A stretch of DNA of 64,000 nucleotides from Mactromeris polynyma. Its lineage: Eukaryota; Mollusca; Bivalvia; Venerida; Mactridae. Numbering within the stretch: the stretch's first letter is position 1; each line of letters starts with the position of its first letter. Position numbers and translations under genes: made by a program. Shown piece after piece: positions 25,501-40,500 of the stretch. Under the pieces are notes generated by a model. That model saw only the letters and a program-made list of their open reading frames with translations, was not told where the DNA came from and did no database searches. Location of the stretch: the NCBI GenBank assembly GCA_032209605.1, contig JASFXZ010000037.1, forward strand, positions 2,728,001-2,792,000, in the 5' to 3' direction.

Positions 25501-28500
25501 CAACACTCTCCAACAACAGACGATAAGTGTATTTCCAACACTCTCCAACAACAGACGATAAGTGTATCTCCAACAACAGACGATAAGTGTATCTCCAACA
25601 ACAGACGATAAGTGTATCTCCAACAACAGAGATAAGTGTATCTCCAACAACAGACGATAAGTGTATCTCCAACAACAGACGATAAGTGTATCTCCAACAA
25701 CAGACGATAAGTGTATCTCCAACAACAGAGATAAGTGTATCTCCAACAACAGAGATAAGTGTATCTCCAACAACAGACGATAAGTGTATCTCCAACAACA
25801 GACGATAAGTGTATCTCCAACAACAGAGATAAGTGTATCTCCAACACTCTCTCAACAACAGACGATAAGTGTATCTCAAACAACAGAGATAAGTGTATCT
25901 CAAACAACAGAGATAAGTGTATCTCCAACAACAGAGATAAGTGTATCTCCAACAACAGACGATAAGTGTATCTCCAACAACAGAGATAAGTGTATCTCAA
26001 ACAACAGAGATAAGTGTATCTCCAACAACAGAGATAAGTGTATCTCCAACACTCTCTCAACAACAGACGATAAGTGTATCTCAAACAACAGACGATAAGT
26101 GTTTCTCCAACAACAGAGATAAGTGTATCTCCAACACTCTCTCAACAACAGACGATACGTGTATCTCCAACACTCTGTCTCAACATCAGACGATAAGTGT
26201 ATCTCCAACACTCTGTCTCAACATCAGACGATACGTGTATCTCCAACACTCTCTCAACAACAGACGATAAGTGTATCTCAAACAACAGAGATAAGTGTAT
26301 CTCAAACAACAGAGATAAGTGTATCTCCAACAACAGACGATAAGTGTATCTCCAACACTCTGTCTCAACAACAGACGATAAGTGTATCTCCAACAACAGA
26401 CGATACGTGTATCTCCAACACTCTGTCTCAACAACAGACGATACGTGTATCTCCAACACTCTGTCTCAACAACAGACGATAAGTGTATCTCCAACACTCT
26501 GTCTCAACATCAGACGATACGTGTATCTCCAACACTCTGTCTCAACAACAGACGATAAGTGTATCTCCAACACTCTGTCTCAACATCAGACGATAAGTGT
26601 ATCTCCAACACTCTGTCTCAACAACAGACGATAAGTGTATCTCCAACACTCTGTCTCAACATCAGACGATACGTGTATCTCCAACACTCTGTCTCAACAA
26701 CAGACGATAAGTGTATCTCCAACAACAGAGATAAGTGTATCTCCAACACTCTCTCAACAACAGACGATACGTGTATCTCCAACACTCTGTCTCAACATCA
26801 GACGATACGTGTATCTCCAACACTCTGTCTCAACAACAGACGATAAGTGTATCTCCAACAACAGAGATAAGTGTATCTCCAACACTCTCTCAACAACAGA
26901 CGATACGTGTATCTCCAACACTCTGTCTCAACATCAGACGATACGTGTATCTCCAACACTCTGTCTCAACAACAGACGATAAGTGTATCTCCAACAACAG
27001 AGATAAGTGTATCTCCAACACTCTCTCAACAACAGACGATAAGTGTATCTCCAACACTCTCTCAACAACAGACGATAATTGTATCTCCAACAGGGGGTTG
27101 CTCTAGAGAGATTGTACTGTATATATATGTAGATGGCACGGACTGTAGAACGCATAACAGAAAAAAATGAATTACTTCATCCAACTATTTGTTATTAGTT
27201 CAAAGAGTTGAATCATCTATACAATAATGAAATTCACTTCTATTCACACAAAGCTGTGCAAACAATAAGTCATAACAATATTTTCAGAAGAAACATTCAA
27301 TTTGAAAATATATGTGTCTTCTTATTATATAAATTATAGTAACATATACACAACTATGTAACATCATAAAGGTGTGTCTATTTATATTGACAATTTTCTT
27401 TGTTGCTTTTGTAATCTTGTTTTTGTTTCCGTTTTACTTGTAATCTCACTGATATTATATAGTATATGCCTTGTTGTATTAATTACTACTGTAAGATTTT
27501 CATTCTCATGCTTTCATGTATACATGAACTGAGCTTAGTTAAAATAAAAGTGTAAACTTGTTACATCTCTCTTGTCTCGTCAGGTACGTTAATTTCAAGT
27601 GACAATGTAGCAAGCAGATAAATGTTATCTAAAAAATGGACATGTTTCTCCCACCTGTGTTGAATATATATCCGACCATTCCGTGAAGGTAGTGTGCTGT
27701 TTGGAGAAAGCAATGGTGGGTTGTAGATATATTTCCTGGTACAACGGTCTGTACACAGCTGCCGCAGTGCTGACTTTATTCAGCATAATATAATGCTTGC
27801 CTGTATATGACACAAATAACTGTTACATTAATAACTAATAAACAATCAATTTCAATTAGCAAGAACAACAACAACAACAACAACAAGAACAACAACATCA
27901 ACAACATCGAAACATTTATTTACATATTACGACGCATCGCCGGGAATATATCTAAAACGTTATAATTACATTTACGTATTACAGTGATTGTCTCCAGAAC
28001 AACATCATTTGGGAGACCAATAGTGTGGCTGTAGTTGAGAGTTTGTTTCCCTAGAAATGTTAAAATGATACCATTTTCTTACTACAGGAAACATATATAA
28101 GTTTGTTATGAAGAGGTTGTTCAAGAGAGGGTCGCACTGGGAAGGTGATGCGGTGTTTGTATCAATGAAGAAACGCGTCGTGTGCAAAGGTGTGCGTCCG
28201 ACGATGATAACAACACAACTTAAAATACAAGTCAAATGACGACCGTGGCTAAAACGAACATACTGAAAATTATTAAATATTTATCATAAATAGTATCATC
28301 TTCCCTTACTCCTTACATGTGAGAAATTATACAAGCCATGGGTTTATTTTTTTAATTAGATTGCTAACGAAACAGGTCTTTCATATATTTTAGTAACGTT
28401 TATTATAACTATACATTTACCCCTTGCCACAATGCCCCTACCACTGGCCCCGTATTCAGTCAAAGGTTCCTGGACTCCAAGAGAATCATCATGAAATGTT

Positions 28501-31500
28501 CGACGGTGTACCTGCAAGAAACACGCAATCGATGTGAATGATTCAAACACGCATAGTTCTAGACTACGCATACCTCAATCATGATATCAGTTTTGACAAG
28601 ACAACAACATTTATATTCCTCAAATGGCTGTTCTTGTGCGAAAGCGAAAGGACATAACAAGATTCAGCCTGTGGAAAACAAATGTCTAGTAAAGACATAA
28701 ACAGTAAGACAGTAAGTATCACACCACACTGTCAGTCAATACCATGCAAAATAAGCAACACATGTTTTGTAAACGTAATAACTTAAGTATTGATTTGTAG
28801 GAAGTGATGTTACCATAATTTCTAGCTCTCCATCCTGTATACTAGCCGCCCCTTCACTTCTATCCACCAACACTGTAAACTGTAGTCCTCTTCTTTCTTC
28901 CTATATCATTCAAATCATTAAAGCAGTTAGATAAATCATTCAATCGAAATAAAGTGCTAAATAATCCTGTTATGTAATTTATGATACAATTAAACTGTAG
29001 ATGTAACCGAGATGAACAAGCGTTTACACATGTCATGTTTTTGAATACTCTAAATAGTCATTTATATGGAGTCACTTGCGGCACGAGAAGATTTTCCATT
29101 GTAATGTGTATTGCTAATGATTATTGTAATACATGTCATTTGTTTCTAATAGCTCAAATAACGAGACATAGTACTTACATATACATATGTACTTGAAACA
29201 TTTTTGAATGTTTGGATAAACTACTAGGTTGAGAGACAGTCAAATCACACCTAGATAAGTACTCATTTCTGCATCTTATTTGCACTTTATCCAAATCCGC
29301 CTGGTTAAGCTTGAGAAATGAGGTTTTCTACCCTGAATCGATGGATTATTGAATTTATTGGCCATTTTAGGCGTTTGTTCTTTTCTCTAAAGTCACGTGG
29401 TTGGCCACCGCATGAACATTCATTTAAGTGTTTACAGTTATGTTTTTAGTTCAAACAGTAACGGACACATAATAAGCTCACGGTTTTGCTTTAAAATGAT
29501 TTGACAGCTTTCTCAAATCGTTTCTTCAAGTGTTAGAATATCTTACCCGTACAAATGTCCTGGATGTTATAGGATAATAATTGCCTGCCACATTCTCTGT
29601 CTGGTTTAAACTCCAAGTTTCTCTCACGTTACGTCTGTGAACAAAATTGTATCAAAATACATGTATCCATAGTTTACTATTCTTAAAATTAAATATTTTC
29701 AAGCCAAAACATTTAGTTTTTATTATTAAACGCACATGTGATAGCACAGGATAGCAGAAACACTCAGTCATAAATCTGTTAAAGCAGCTATTGCTTTCCG
29801 TTCGACTATTGCTGTACGATCATGTTATGTTTCTGATGAAGCCCCAGTTGAACAAAATAAACGCAACTGATGTTCTTTTTGTTATTTGTAAAACAATAAC
29901 AATGCATAATACTTAACTGCCGACCGACTAAGTCAGCAGACGTGGTTCAGAACGAACATAGTGCTACTTACCGTCTCTTCAAGGTCTCTCGTCCGTTCAA
30001 GTCTGTGTAGAATACTCCATCAGTCGCTAGATCGGTCATGTATTTAGTTATAACTTCTCTGCCTTCATAACCTCTCCTTGATAAACAAATTATATAAACA
30101 TTACATGAATAATATATAACAAATCCTTCTACATTTGTAAATACCAAACATGTACGGGTATTTGCTAATCTGACACCAACATAATGTTTGGTTAATATGC
30201 TTGTGTGTGATGTAAAATTGATGTATTTCGTCTTAACGGCGTTCTGTGACCTTTCTTCTGGTGTCCAATCAGTACTAACTTGTTATCTTCCATAATCAAA
30301 TGATTATTCATAGTCTATATAGTCATGAAACAGAGGTTGTAGGCAAATGAGGTCAATTTAATTAGTAAAAATCCAATTACTCGTATCATAGAGATCAGAC
30401 ACCTAGCCAGATGGCAAAATAGGAAAAGGAATAAGAAAACGATGGCTGCAAATTATTATTCACACTTGAAATTTCCAAGTTAAAGCCGCTTGCTTCGAAT
30501 TGGAATAGGGACGAGTTGGATGTAAGGTATAATACCCAGATGGTATAGGGACGAGTTGGATGTAAGGTATAGTACCCAGATGGTATAGGGACGAGTTGGA
30601 TGTAAGGTATAGTACCCAGATGGTATAGGGACGAGTTGGATGTAAGGTATAATACCCAGATGGTATCGGCACGAGTTGGATGTAAGGTATAATACCCAGA
30701 TGGTATAGGGACGAGTTGGATGTAAGATAAAATACCCAGATGGTATAGGGACGAGTTGGATGTAAGGTATAATACCCAGATGGTATAGGGACGAGTTGGA
30801 TGTAAGGTATAATACCCAGATGGTATAGGGACGAGTTGGATGTAAGGTATACTACCCAGATGGTATAGGGACGAGTTGGATGTAAGGTATAATACCCAGA
30901 TGGTATAGGGACGAGTTGGATGTAAGGTATAATACCCAGATGGTATAGGTCCAACTGTCCATTCCAGCTCCACATAATCCTTGTCATTATAAAGTCGAAT
31001 GACTTGAGATATCCATGGACAGAACACTTGACGTATTTCCTGTACCATACAACCCTGAAACATCATCAAGATAGCACTCACATTTATTGTCTCAATCAGT
31101 CGTTACTTTCGCATTCTTACGAGGAGATCCTACAGTTCTATACTGTTCCCCATATTTAGATCAGCCTATATTTGTGTAGGTATCGTCGTCTTGTCTTGTC
31201 ATAGTGTTAAAATAGCAGCCACGTTGTACTCATTAACAGTAATTTTCTAATATGAACGCCGCTTTACGATCTCCAACCTCTTCTTTAAGTGACGTCATTT
31301 CCAGACAACATCACATGTGACGTCAACTTGTATGACAGTAAGCAATATTTGCCCCACATGGCAATATGAAAACAAAGTGAACATATGACGTAAATATTGT
31401 TTCCTGCTTGCAAATAGTGACATCACATGTTGCGTTTTCTTGAAATGACGTCACTTACAGAAGAGGTTGTAAATTCCATAGCAGCGCACATATGTTATTT

Positions 31501-34500
31501 GTACTTTTATTGCCTCATATTCAATTCGAAACCGTTGTGGGTAAAGTTTTATTGAAGTATTCTGAATAAGACATCGTGTTTGCGGTGGGTACATTGAAAT
31601 ATCTGTAAATCTATGTCTAGTTTTTATCAGAAGACATCATAATGATATTAAAGAAATATGAAGATTGGTATCAACATTTTACGATTTATAAATCAAATGT
31701 CAACAATTCTATTTAAAAAGAACTTTATTTAAGCAACCCCACATTGGGGACATACAATATAAAATATAACATGATTAATGTCCTGGTTCATAATGACATG
31801 TGACCCTGTCAGCGACTTCTTTTATCTGCATGCATTCAAATAATGTGACTCTAAATAATAGGACAGATTAGATGAAGAGATTATATGGAACATGTCGGTG
31901 GTATGAGCGCGTGCCAGCGCGGGTATCTATGTATTATACATGTTGTTGATGTATTGAACTTCAATGGCGACACTGTCTGTTGAATTACATATGAAATGAA
32001 ATATTCTATAAGACGTAAATGTTAAATTGATAAATTATACTAACTTGTGACTATAAGAGGGTTGGTCGTACGCAAAGAATTTATTGTCTACAAGTTAAAG
32101 AATTCTTTACAAAAAAAGTTAAGAATGAAGAAAAATAACGACACAGCAAATATGGTTTATCTTATAACCAGATCTTTTCACAATCACGACGGCTTAAATA
32201 GCTTCAACAGGTGTGAAGATTGTAAATAACAATACATTATGCATATTCGTGGGAGTACTCGAAAAAAACACGATGTAAATAGACGCGCACTTTAATACAG
32301 AACAGAATAGTTTATTTGACTTGTTCATTATTATATGTCGTCATACAAATATAAATATAACCTATTCAATATAATTAAAACAAACTGGTCCAGAATATAG
32401 TGAACAGTACATACTAAGATTTAGTTGTCTAAAATAATTTAATTTCTGAAATCTCATGTAAGGAATCCGTCATTTTCATTCATTATATTACAGGAGTTTA
32501 GGCGATACAATCCGATTTGTTCGTCTGTAGATGGACTGAGAAACTATATTTTTGGTGACCAGTTGACAATGTTAGACAATATATGAGGAAGGATATTGAA
32601 CGTTTTAAAACCTTCATGGAATACATCATTCTCATGACATTGGAATTTATAAAGCTCATACATTCCGTCATAAAGAATACCACATCTTTTTCTCGCCACG
32701 TCTCTCACGAACGACAGGAGCCGAACTTTATATCTCCGAAAGGATGTTACTGTGAACAAGTTGCACTATACATGTACGGAATGATGCGCTAAAACTGACT
32801 GAACAATGTTAAATGGTTCTATGGCCTTCAGAACGGGTAGTAGACGTGATTAATACCAACAGTATCCGTACATGTCATTTTATTTCAGCACCGGAGTATA
32901 GTTTAATATACCCTAATAAATATACGAATTAACTTGAATTGAATCGAACACTTGACTGTAAACATTTTGAACCACTATATAAATGCTTGATACAAAGTTT
33001 TGTCAAGTGATTTTACATTCAATTCATTTGTCAGATTAAAACCTACGTTACCTTGTATGAGACAATGCTAACAGGCTGTCCGAGGTTAGCTCGTTGTGGC
33101 GTGTCTGATGTTGGACGGAATATATACGCACCAGATGCCTGGGAGTTGCCATCATAGTTATAGCCCTCATGTCCGACATAATAAAAGAAATTTTGCTCCA
33201 GAGACATGGCGACATCTTCCTGTTTATTCCACAGACGGGAAATCAGACCCGTGACTCTGTTTACAGTGACTGTGTAATACTGTAATACGCAACAATAGTC
33301 GATGATGACTTGTCATAAAGCTAGATATACCTTACAGTGTATATATAAAGCTAGATATACCTTATAGTGTCTATATAAAGCTAGATATACCTAACATTGT
33401 CTATATAAGGCTAGATATACCTTACATTGTCTATATAAAGCTAGCTATACCTTACATTGTCTATATAAAGCTAGATATACCTAACATTGTCTATATAAAG
33501 CTAGATATACCTAACATTATCTATATAAAGCTAGATATACCTTACATTGTCTATATAAAGCTAGATGTACCTTACATTGTCTATATAAAGCTAGATATAC
33601 CTTACATTGTCTATATAAAGCTAGATATACCTTACATTGTCTATATAAAGCTAGATATACATTACATTGTCTATATAAAGCTAGATATACATTACATTGT
33701 CTATATAAAGCTAGATATACATTACATTGTCTATATAAAGCTAGATATACCTTACATTGTCTATATAAAGCTAGATATACATTACATTGTCTATATAAAG
33801 CTAGATATACATTACATTGTCTATATAAAGCTAGATATACCTTACATTGTCTATATAAAGCTAGATATACATTACATTGTCTATATAAAGCTAGATATAC
33901 CTTACAGTGTCTATATAAAGCTAGATATACATTACATTGTCTATATAAAGCTAGATATACCTTATAGTGTCTATATAAAGCTAGATATACCTTACAGTGT
34001 CTATATAAAGCTAGATATACCTTACAGTGTCTATATAAAGCTAGATATACCTTACATTGTCTATATAAAGCTAGATATACCTTACATTGTCTATATAAAG
34101 CTAGATATACCTTATATTCAGATAGGCAGGTGTTTAGCTCGGACTGGGAGAATGACACATGAGAAGTACAGTCGGACCTCGTTCATTCGAATTCATCGGT
34201 GAAGAAATTGAAGTCTGAGTAATACATAATTTCGAATAGCCCATTACACGTATACATCGGGAACTGATATATATTTCGGATCGTACCTTGTGTTCGGATG
34301 GAAAGTTGTCGAATAAACGAGGTCCGACTGTATAATGATACAAGAACTCTTTAATTCCATTTATTTACACGCGGTTTAAATGGTAGACTCAATAAAACAT
34401 GAACTGTAACACATAGGAAATATAACTGTACTGGTTGTGAAGTGCAGCGTAATATCCCCAGAACAGCATCCTTTTGTAGATGCAACTTTCGGCTGTTGTT

Positions 34501-37500
34501 GACTGGTTGTTGCTCGTTATGGCAGAAACGTTTTACATCGAGAAAATTGATGATGTTGAAGGGAGGTTGTTGCTCAAGAGACATCCACTGCGGAGATATT
34601 GCATTATGTTAGTAATTAAGAGGAAATATGAAAGTAGCAAATTTCGTGTGACCTGATTTTCTATCATTTCAATTGAATCTTCGTACGGTTCTGGACCAAA
34701 GGATTCCTCTGCTAATTCTATAATTTCTTCTTCCAACAAATCTACATCGCCATCAACAGCATGCTCTATAATATTGCAATGTTTGAAAGGATTCTAATAT
34801 AGATCTTTAGCCTTATAGGGTTTATTTTATGACAGTTTTATGTGTAGTATGTTGTATTTTACTTAACAAGTTTGAAAGGATACTAGTCTGTAGTATATTT
34901 ACTATATTTAATTAGACAGACAAATGATGTGGACACACATTTTACAATGGAATTGCGTAAGAAATATTAATTATATTTGTAATGGCATTCGTTCTCATTT
35001 ATAGAAGATAATGAAAATTTGTTGCAAACCTGGTGTTTACTCACATGACCGCTAGAATTATAAACGCTATATTTGTAAATGAAAAACAGCTATCAACAGG
35101 ATATATCTCGCTGAAAATAGATTTCGGATCATCGGATGTAAAGCTATAGGTAATGACGCTAAGCGTCGAGTATTCCGATTTGAGTGATGAACTTTGAGTG
35201 CTGAACTGTGAGGCATGAAATTTGAGTGCTGAGCTTTTAGTTCTCACTGACGGCTGTAACCACATATAAACTCCAAAGTTAGTTTAAATAGTATGTTCTT
35301 GTTATTAGTGACTTTTCTGTGCACGACAGAAGAGTCATACGAAAACAATAAATGGTTATTTTATTCAGTGTTCGAACAAGAACTATGAAGACCTTTAGAT
35401 TGATGGTCAACTTCTGTCTCTACAAAATACGTAGCAATTCCCAGTGCAGGTAATGTAGTTTCAAACATGAGTAGTTTTTCAGCAACAGACCTTGGTCGTT
35501 CGGGTATATGTTTAGTCTCCATGGACACCGGCAACGTCTGAAACATTGTGCAGTAAGATAAGAATATTTCTCAATAGTTTTCGAAAAATGTACGCAGTAA
35601 AACCTTTGTATAGCCAGGGAGCAGCGTCTTGGTCCAAATGTCGCGAGTTCGAGCCCTGGATGGAGCGGGCTTGGTCCCGAACTTTGCTAAGTTGTGAATT
35701 CTTGTTTCACAATCGTTGTACATAAATAAGTTTCAGCTAAAAAAAGTACTACATACGTAATATAACATGACTCAGCTAAGTACTACATACGTAATATAAC
35801 ATGACTCAACTAAGTACTACATACGTAATATAACATGACTCAACTAAGTACTACATACGTAATATAACATGACTCAACTAAGTACTACATACGTAATATA
35901 ACATGACTCAACTAAGTACTACATACGTAATATAACATGACTCAGCTAAGTACTACATACGTAATATAACATGACTCAGCTAAGTACTACATACGTAATA
36001 TAACATGACTCAACTAAGTACTACATACGTAATATAACATGACTCAACTAAGTACTACATACGTAATATAACATGACTCAGCTAAGTACAACATACGTAA
36101 TATAACATGACTCAACTAAGTACAACATACGTAATATAACATGACTCAACTAAGTACTACATACGTAATATAACATGACTCAACTAAGTACTACATACGT
36201 AATATAACATGACTCAACTAAGTACTACATACGTAATATAACATGACTCAGCTAAGTACAACATACGTAATATAACATGACTCAACTAAGTACTACATAC
36301 GTAATATAACATGACTCAACTAAGTACTACATACGTAATATAACATGACTCAACTAAGTACTACATACGTAATATAACATCACTCAGCTAAGTACTACAT
36401 ACGTAATATAACATGACTCAGCTAAGTACAACATACGTAATATAACATGACTCAACTAAGTACTACATACGTAATATAACATGACTCAACTAAGTACTAC
36501 ATACGTAATATAACATCACTCAGCTAAGTACTACATACGTAATATAACATGACTCAGCTAAGTACAACATACGTAATATAACATGACTCAGCTAAGTACA
36601 ACATACGTAATATAACATGACTCAACTAAGTACAACATACGTAATATAACATGACTCAGCTAAGTACAACATACGTAATATAACATGACTCAACTAAGTA
36701 CAACATACGTAATATAACATGACTCAGCTAAGTACAACATACGTAATATAACATGACTCAACTAAGTACAACATACGTAATATAACATGACTCAGCTAAG
36801 TACAACATACGTAATATAACATGACTCAACTAAGTACAACATACGTAATATAACATGACTCAACTAAGTACTACATACGTAATATAACATGACTCAGCTA
36901 AGTACAACATACGTAATATAACATGACTCAACTAAGTACAACATACGTAATATAACATGACTCAGCTAAGTACAACATACGTAATATAACATGACTCAAC
37001 TAAGTACTACATACGTAATATAACATGACTCAACTAAGTACTACATACGTAATATAACATGACTCAGCTAAGTACAACATACGTAATATAACATGACTCA
37101 ACTAAGTACAACATACGTAATATAACATGACTCAACTAAGTACAACATACGTAATATAACATGACTCAGCTAAGTACAACATACGTAATATAACATGACT
37201 CAACTAAGTACAACATACGTAATATAACATGACTCAACTAAGTACTACATACGTAATATAACATGACTCAGCTAAGTACAACATACGTAATATAACATGA
37301 CTCAACTAAGTACAACATACGTAATATAACATGACTCAACTAAGTACTACATACGTAATATAACATGACTCAGCTAAGTACTACATACGTAATATAACAT
37401 GACTCAGCTAAGTACAACATACGTAATATAACATGACTCAACTAAGTACTACATACGTAATATAACATGACTCAGCTAAGTACTACATACGTAATATAAC

Positions 37501-40500
37501 ATGACTCAACTAAGTACTACATACGTAATATAACATGACTCAGCTAAGTACTACATACGTAATATAACATGACTCAGCTAAGTACTACATACGTAATATA
37601 ACATGACTCAACTAAGTACTACATACGTAATATAACATGACTCAGCTAAGTACAACATACGTAATATAACATGACTCAGCTAAGTACAACATACGTAATA
37701 TAACATGACTCAGCTAAGTACAACATACGTAATATAACATGACTCAGCTAAGTACTACATACGTAATATAACATGACTCAACTAAGTACTACATACGTAA
37801 TATAACATGACTCAGCTAAGTACAACATACGTAATATAACATGACTCAGCTAAGTACTACATACGTAATATAACATGACTCAGCTAAGTACTACATACGT
37901 AATATAACATGACTCAGCTAAGTACTACATACGTAATATAACATGACTCAACTAAGTACTACATACGTAATATAACATGACTCAGCTAAGTACTACATAC
38001 GTAATATAACATGACTCAGCTAAGTACTACATACGTAATATAACATGACTCAGCTAAGTACTACATACGTAATATAACATGACTCAGCTAAGTACTACAT
38101 ACGTAATATAACATGACTCAACTAAGTACTACATACGTAATATAACATGACTCAACTAAGTACTACATACGTAATATAACATGACTCAACTAAGTACTAC
38201 ATACGTAATATAACATGACTCAACTAAGTACTACATACGTAATATAACATGACTCAACTAAGTACTACATACGTAATATAACATGACTCAACTAAGTACT
38301 ACATACGTAATATAACATGACTCAGCTAAGTACTACATACGTAATATAACATGACTCAACTAAGTACTACATACGTAATATAACATGACTCAGCTAAGTA
38401 CTACATACGTAATATAACATGACTCAACTAAGTACTACATACGTAATATAACATGACTCAGCTAAGTACAACATACGTAATATAACATGACTCAACTAAG
38501 TACAACATACGTAATATAACATGACTCAGCTAAGTACTACATACGTAATATAACATGACTCAACTAAGTACTACATACGTAATATAACATGACTCAGCTA
38601 AGTACTACATACGTAATATAACATGACTCAACTAAGTACAACATACGTAATATAACATGACTCAGCTAAGTACTACATACGTAATATAACATGACTCAAC
38701 TAAGTACTACATACGTAATATAACATGACTCAACTAAGTACTACATACGTAATATAACATGACTCAACTAAGTACTACATACGTAATATAACATGACTCA
38801 GCTAAGTACTACATACGTAATATAACATGACTCAACTAAGTACTACATACGTAATATAACATGACTCAGCTAAGTACTACATACGTAATATAACATGACT
38901 CAACTAAGTACAACATACGTAATATAACATGACTCAGCTAAGTACTACATACGTAATATAACATGACTCAACTAAGTACTACATACGTAATATAACATGA
39001 CTCAACTAAGTACTACATACGTAATATAACATGACTCAGCTAAGTACTACATACGTAATATAACATGACTCAACTAAGTACTACATACGTAATATAACAT
39101 GACTCAACTAAGTACTACATACGTAATATAACATGACTCAACTAAGTACTACATACGTAATATAACATGACTCAACTAAGTACTACATACGTAATATAAC
39201 ATGACTCAGCTAAGTACTACATACGTAATATAACATGACTCAGCTAAGTACTACATACGTAATATAACATGACTCAGCTAAGTACTACATACGTAATATA
39301 ACATGACTCAACTAAGTACTACATACGTAATATAACATGACTCAACTAAGTACTACATACGTAATATAACATGACTCAACTAAGTACTACATACGTAATA
39401 TAACATGACTCAACTAAGTACTACATACGTAATATAACATGACTCAGCTAAGTACTACATACGTAATATAACATGACTCAGCTAAGTACTACATACGTAA
39501 TATAACATGACTCAACTAAGTACTACATACGTAATATAACATGACTCAGCTAAGTACTACATACGTAATATAACATGACTCAGCTAAGTACTACATACGT
39601 AATATAACATGACTCAGCTAAGTACTACATACGTAATATAACATGACTCAGCTAAGTACTACATACGTAATATAACATGACTCAGCTAAGTACTACATAC
39701 GTAATATAACATGACTCAGCTAAGTACTACATACGTAATATAACATGACTCAGCTAAGTACTACATACGTAATATAACATGACTCAGCTAAGTACTACAT
39801 ACGTAATATAACATGACTCAACTAAGTACTACATACGTAATATAACATGACTCAACTAAGTACTACATACGTAATATAACATGACTCACCTACTTGAATA
39901 CTTTACCAACACAATTTTAATCGAGTGATTATATTAAAGTAAATGATGTGGATACACATTTTACAATGGCACGGCGTAAGAAATTTAATTATATTGATAA
40001 TGGCATTCGTTCTCATTTATAGAAGATAATGAAATGTGTCTCAAACCTGGTGTTTAATCACATGACCGCTGGAATTAAAAACGCTATATTTGGCATCTGG
40101 GATAGGCAACTGTATAAAGTAATCTCTGGTTCTTGCAATCGGATTGTAAATGATAACTGTGAACTGTAACTAAACGAATGTTACTGTTAGCAATGAAACA
40201 AGGTCAAAATAAAATAATTTGTTGTTGACATATGAAGCTGGTTGTCAGCTGTGCAAACATACATTCTGTGAGACACAACGCCTAATGATGGCGACACTTT
40301 ATTGTTTTATAACACGGTTCAATGGTTTGGTAGATGGTTCATGTAGAATATGTTCTAGAACTCTGTAGATTGGTCCCCGATTTAGTGATATATCTTTGGA
40401 TCACAATACAAGTAAACTCATTTTACTCACATTATCACATACAGATGTTTCCAAATGTTTCTTAAATACCGTACTTGTTGGAGCGAGCAGCATGCGTGAA

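Noticed and set aside
25185..27170. About twenty overlapping ORFs of 60-300 codons
   Set aside because: All arise from the compound minisatellite in intron 23.
30395..31081. 228-codon ORF starting in exon 18 and running through the 40-bp array
   Set aside because: Only the first part is the true exon; the rest is array sequence, although in-frame use of later donors is raised as a finding.
35738..39888. Possible CRISPR array (regular short repeats)
   Set aside because: Units are head-to-tail with no unique spacers, and the window is clearly from an animal genome.
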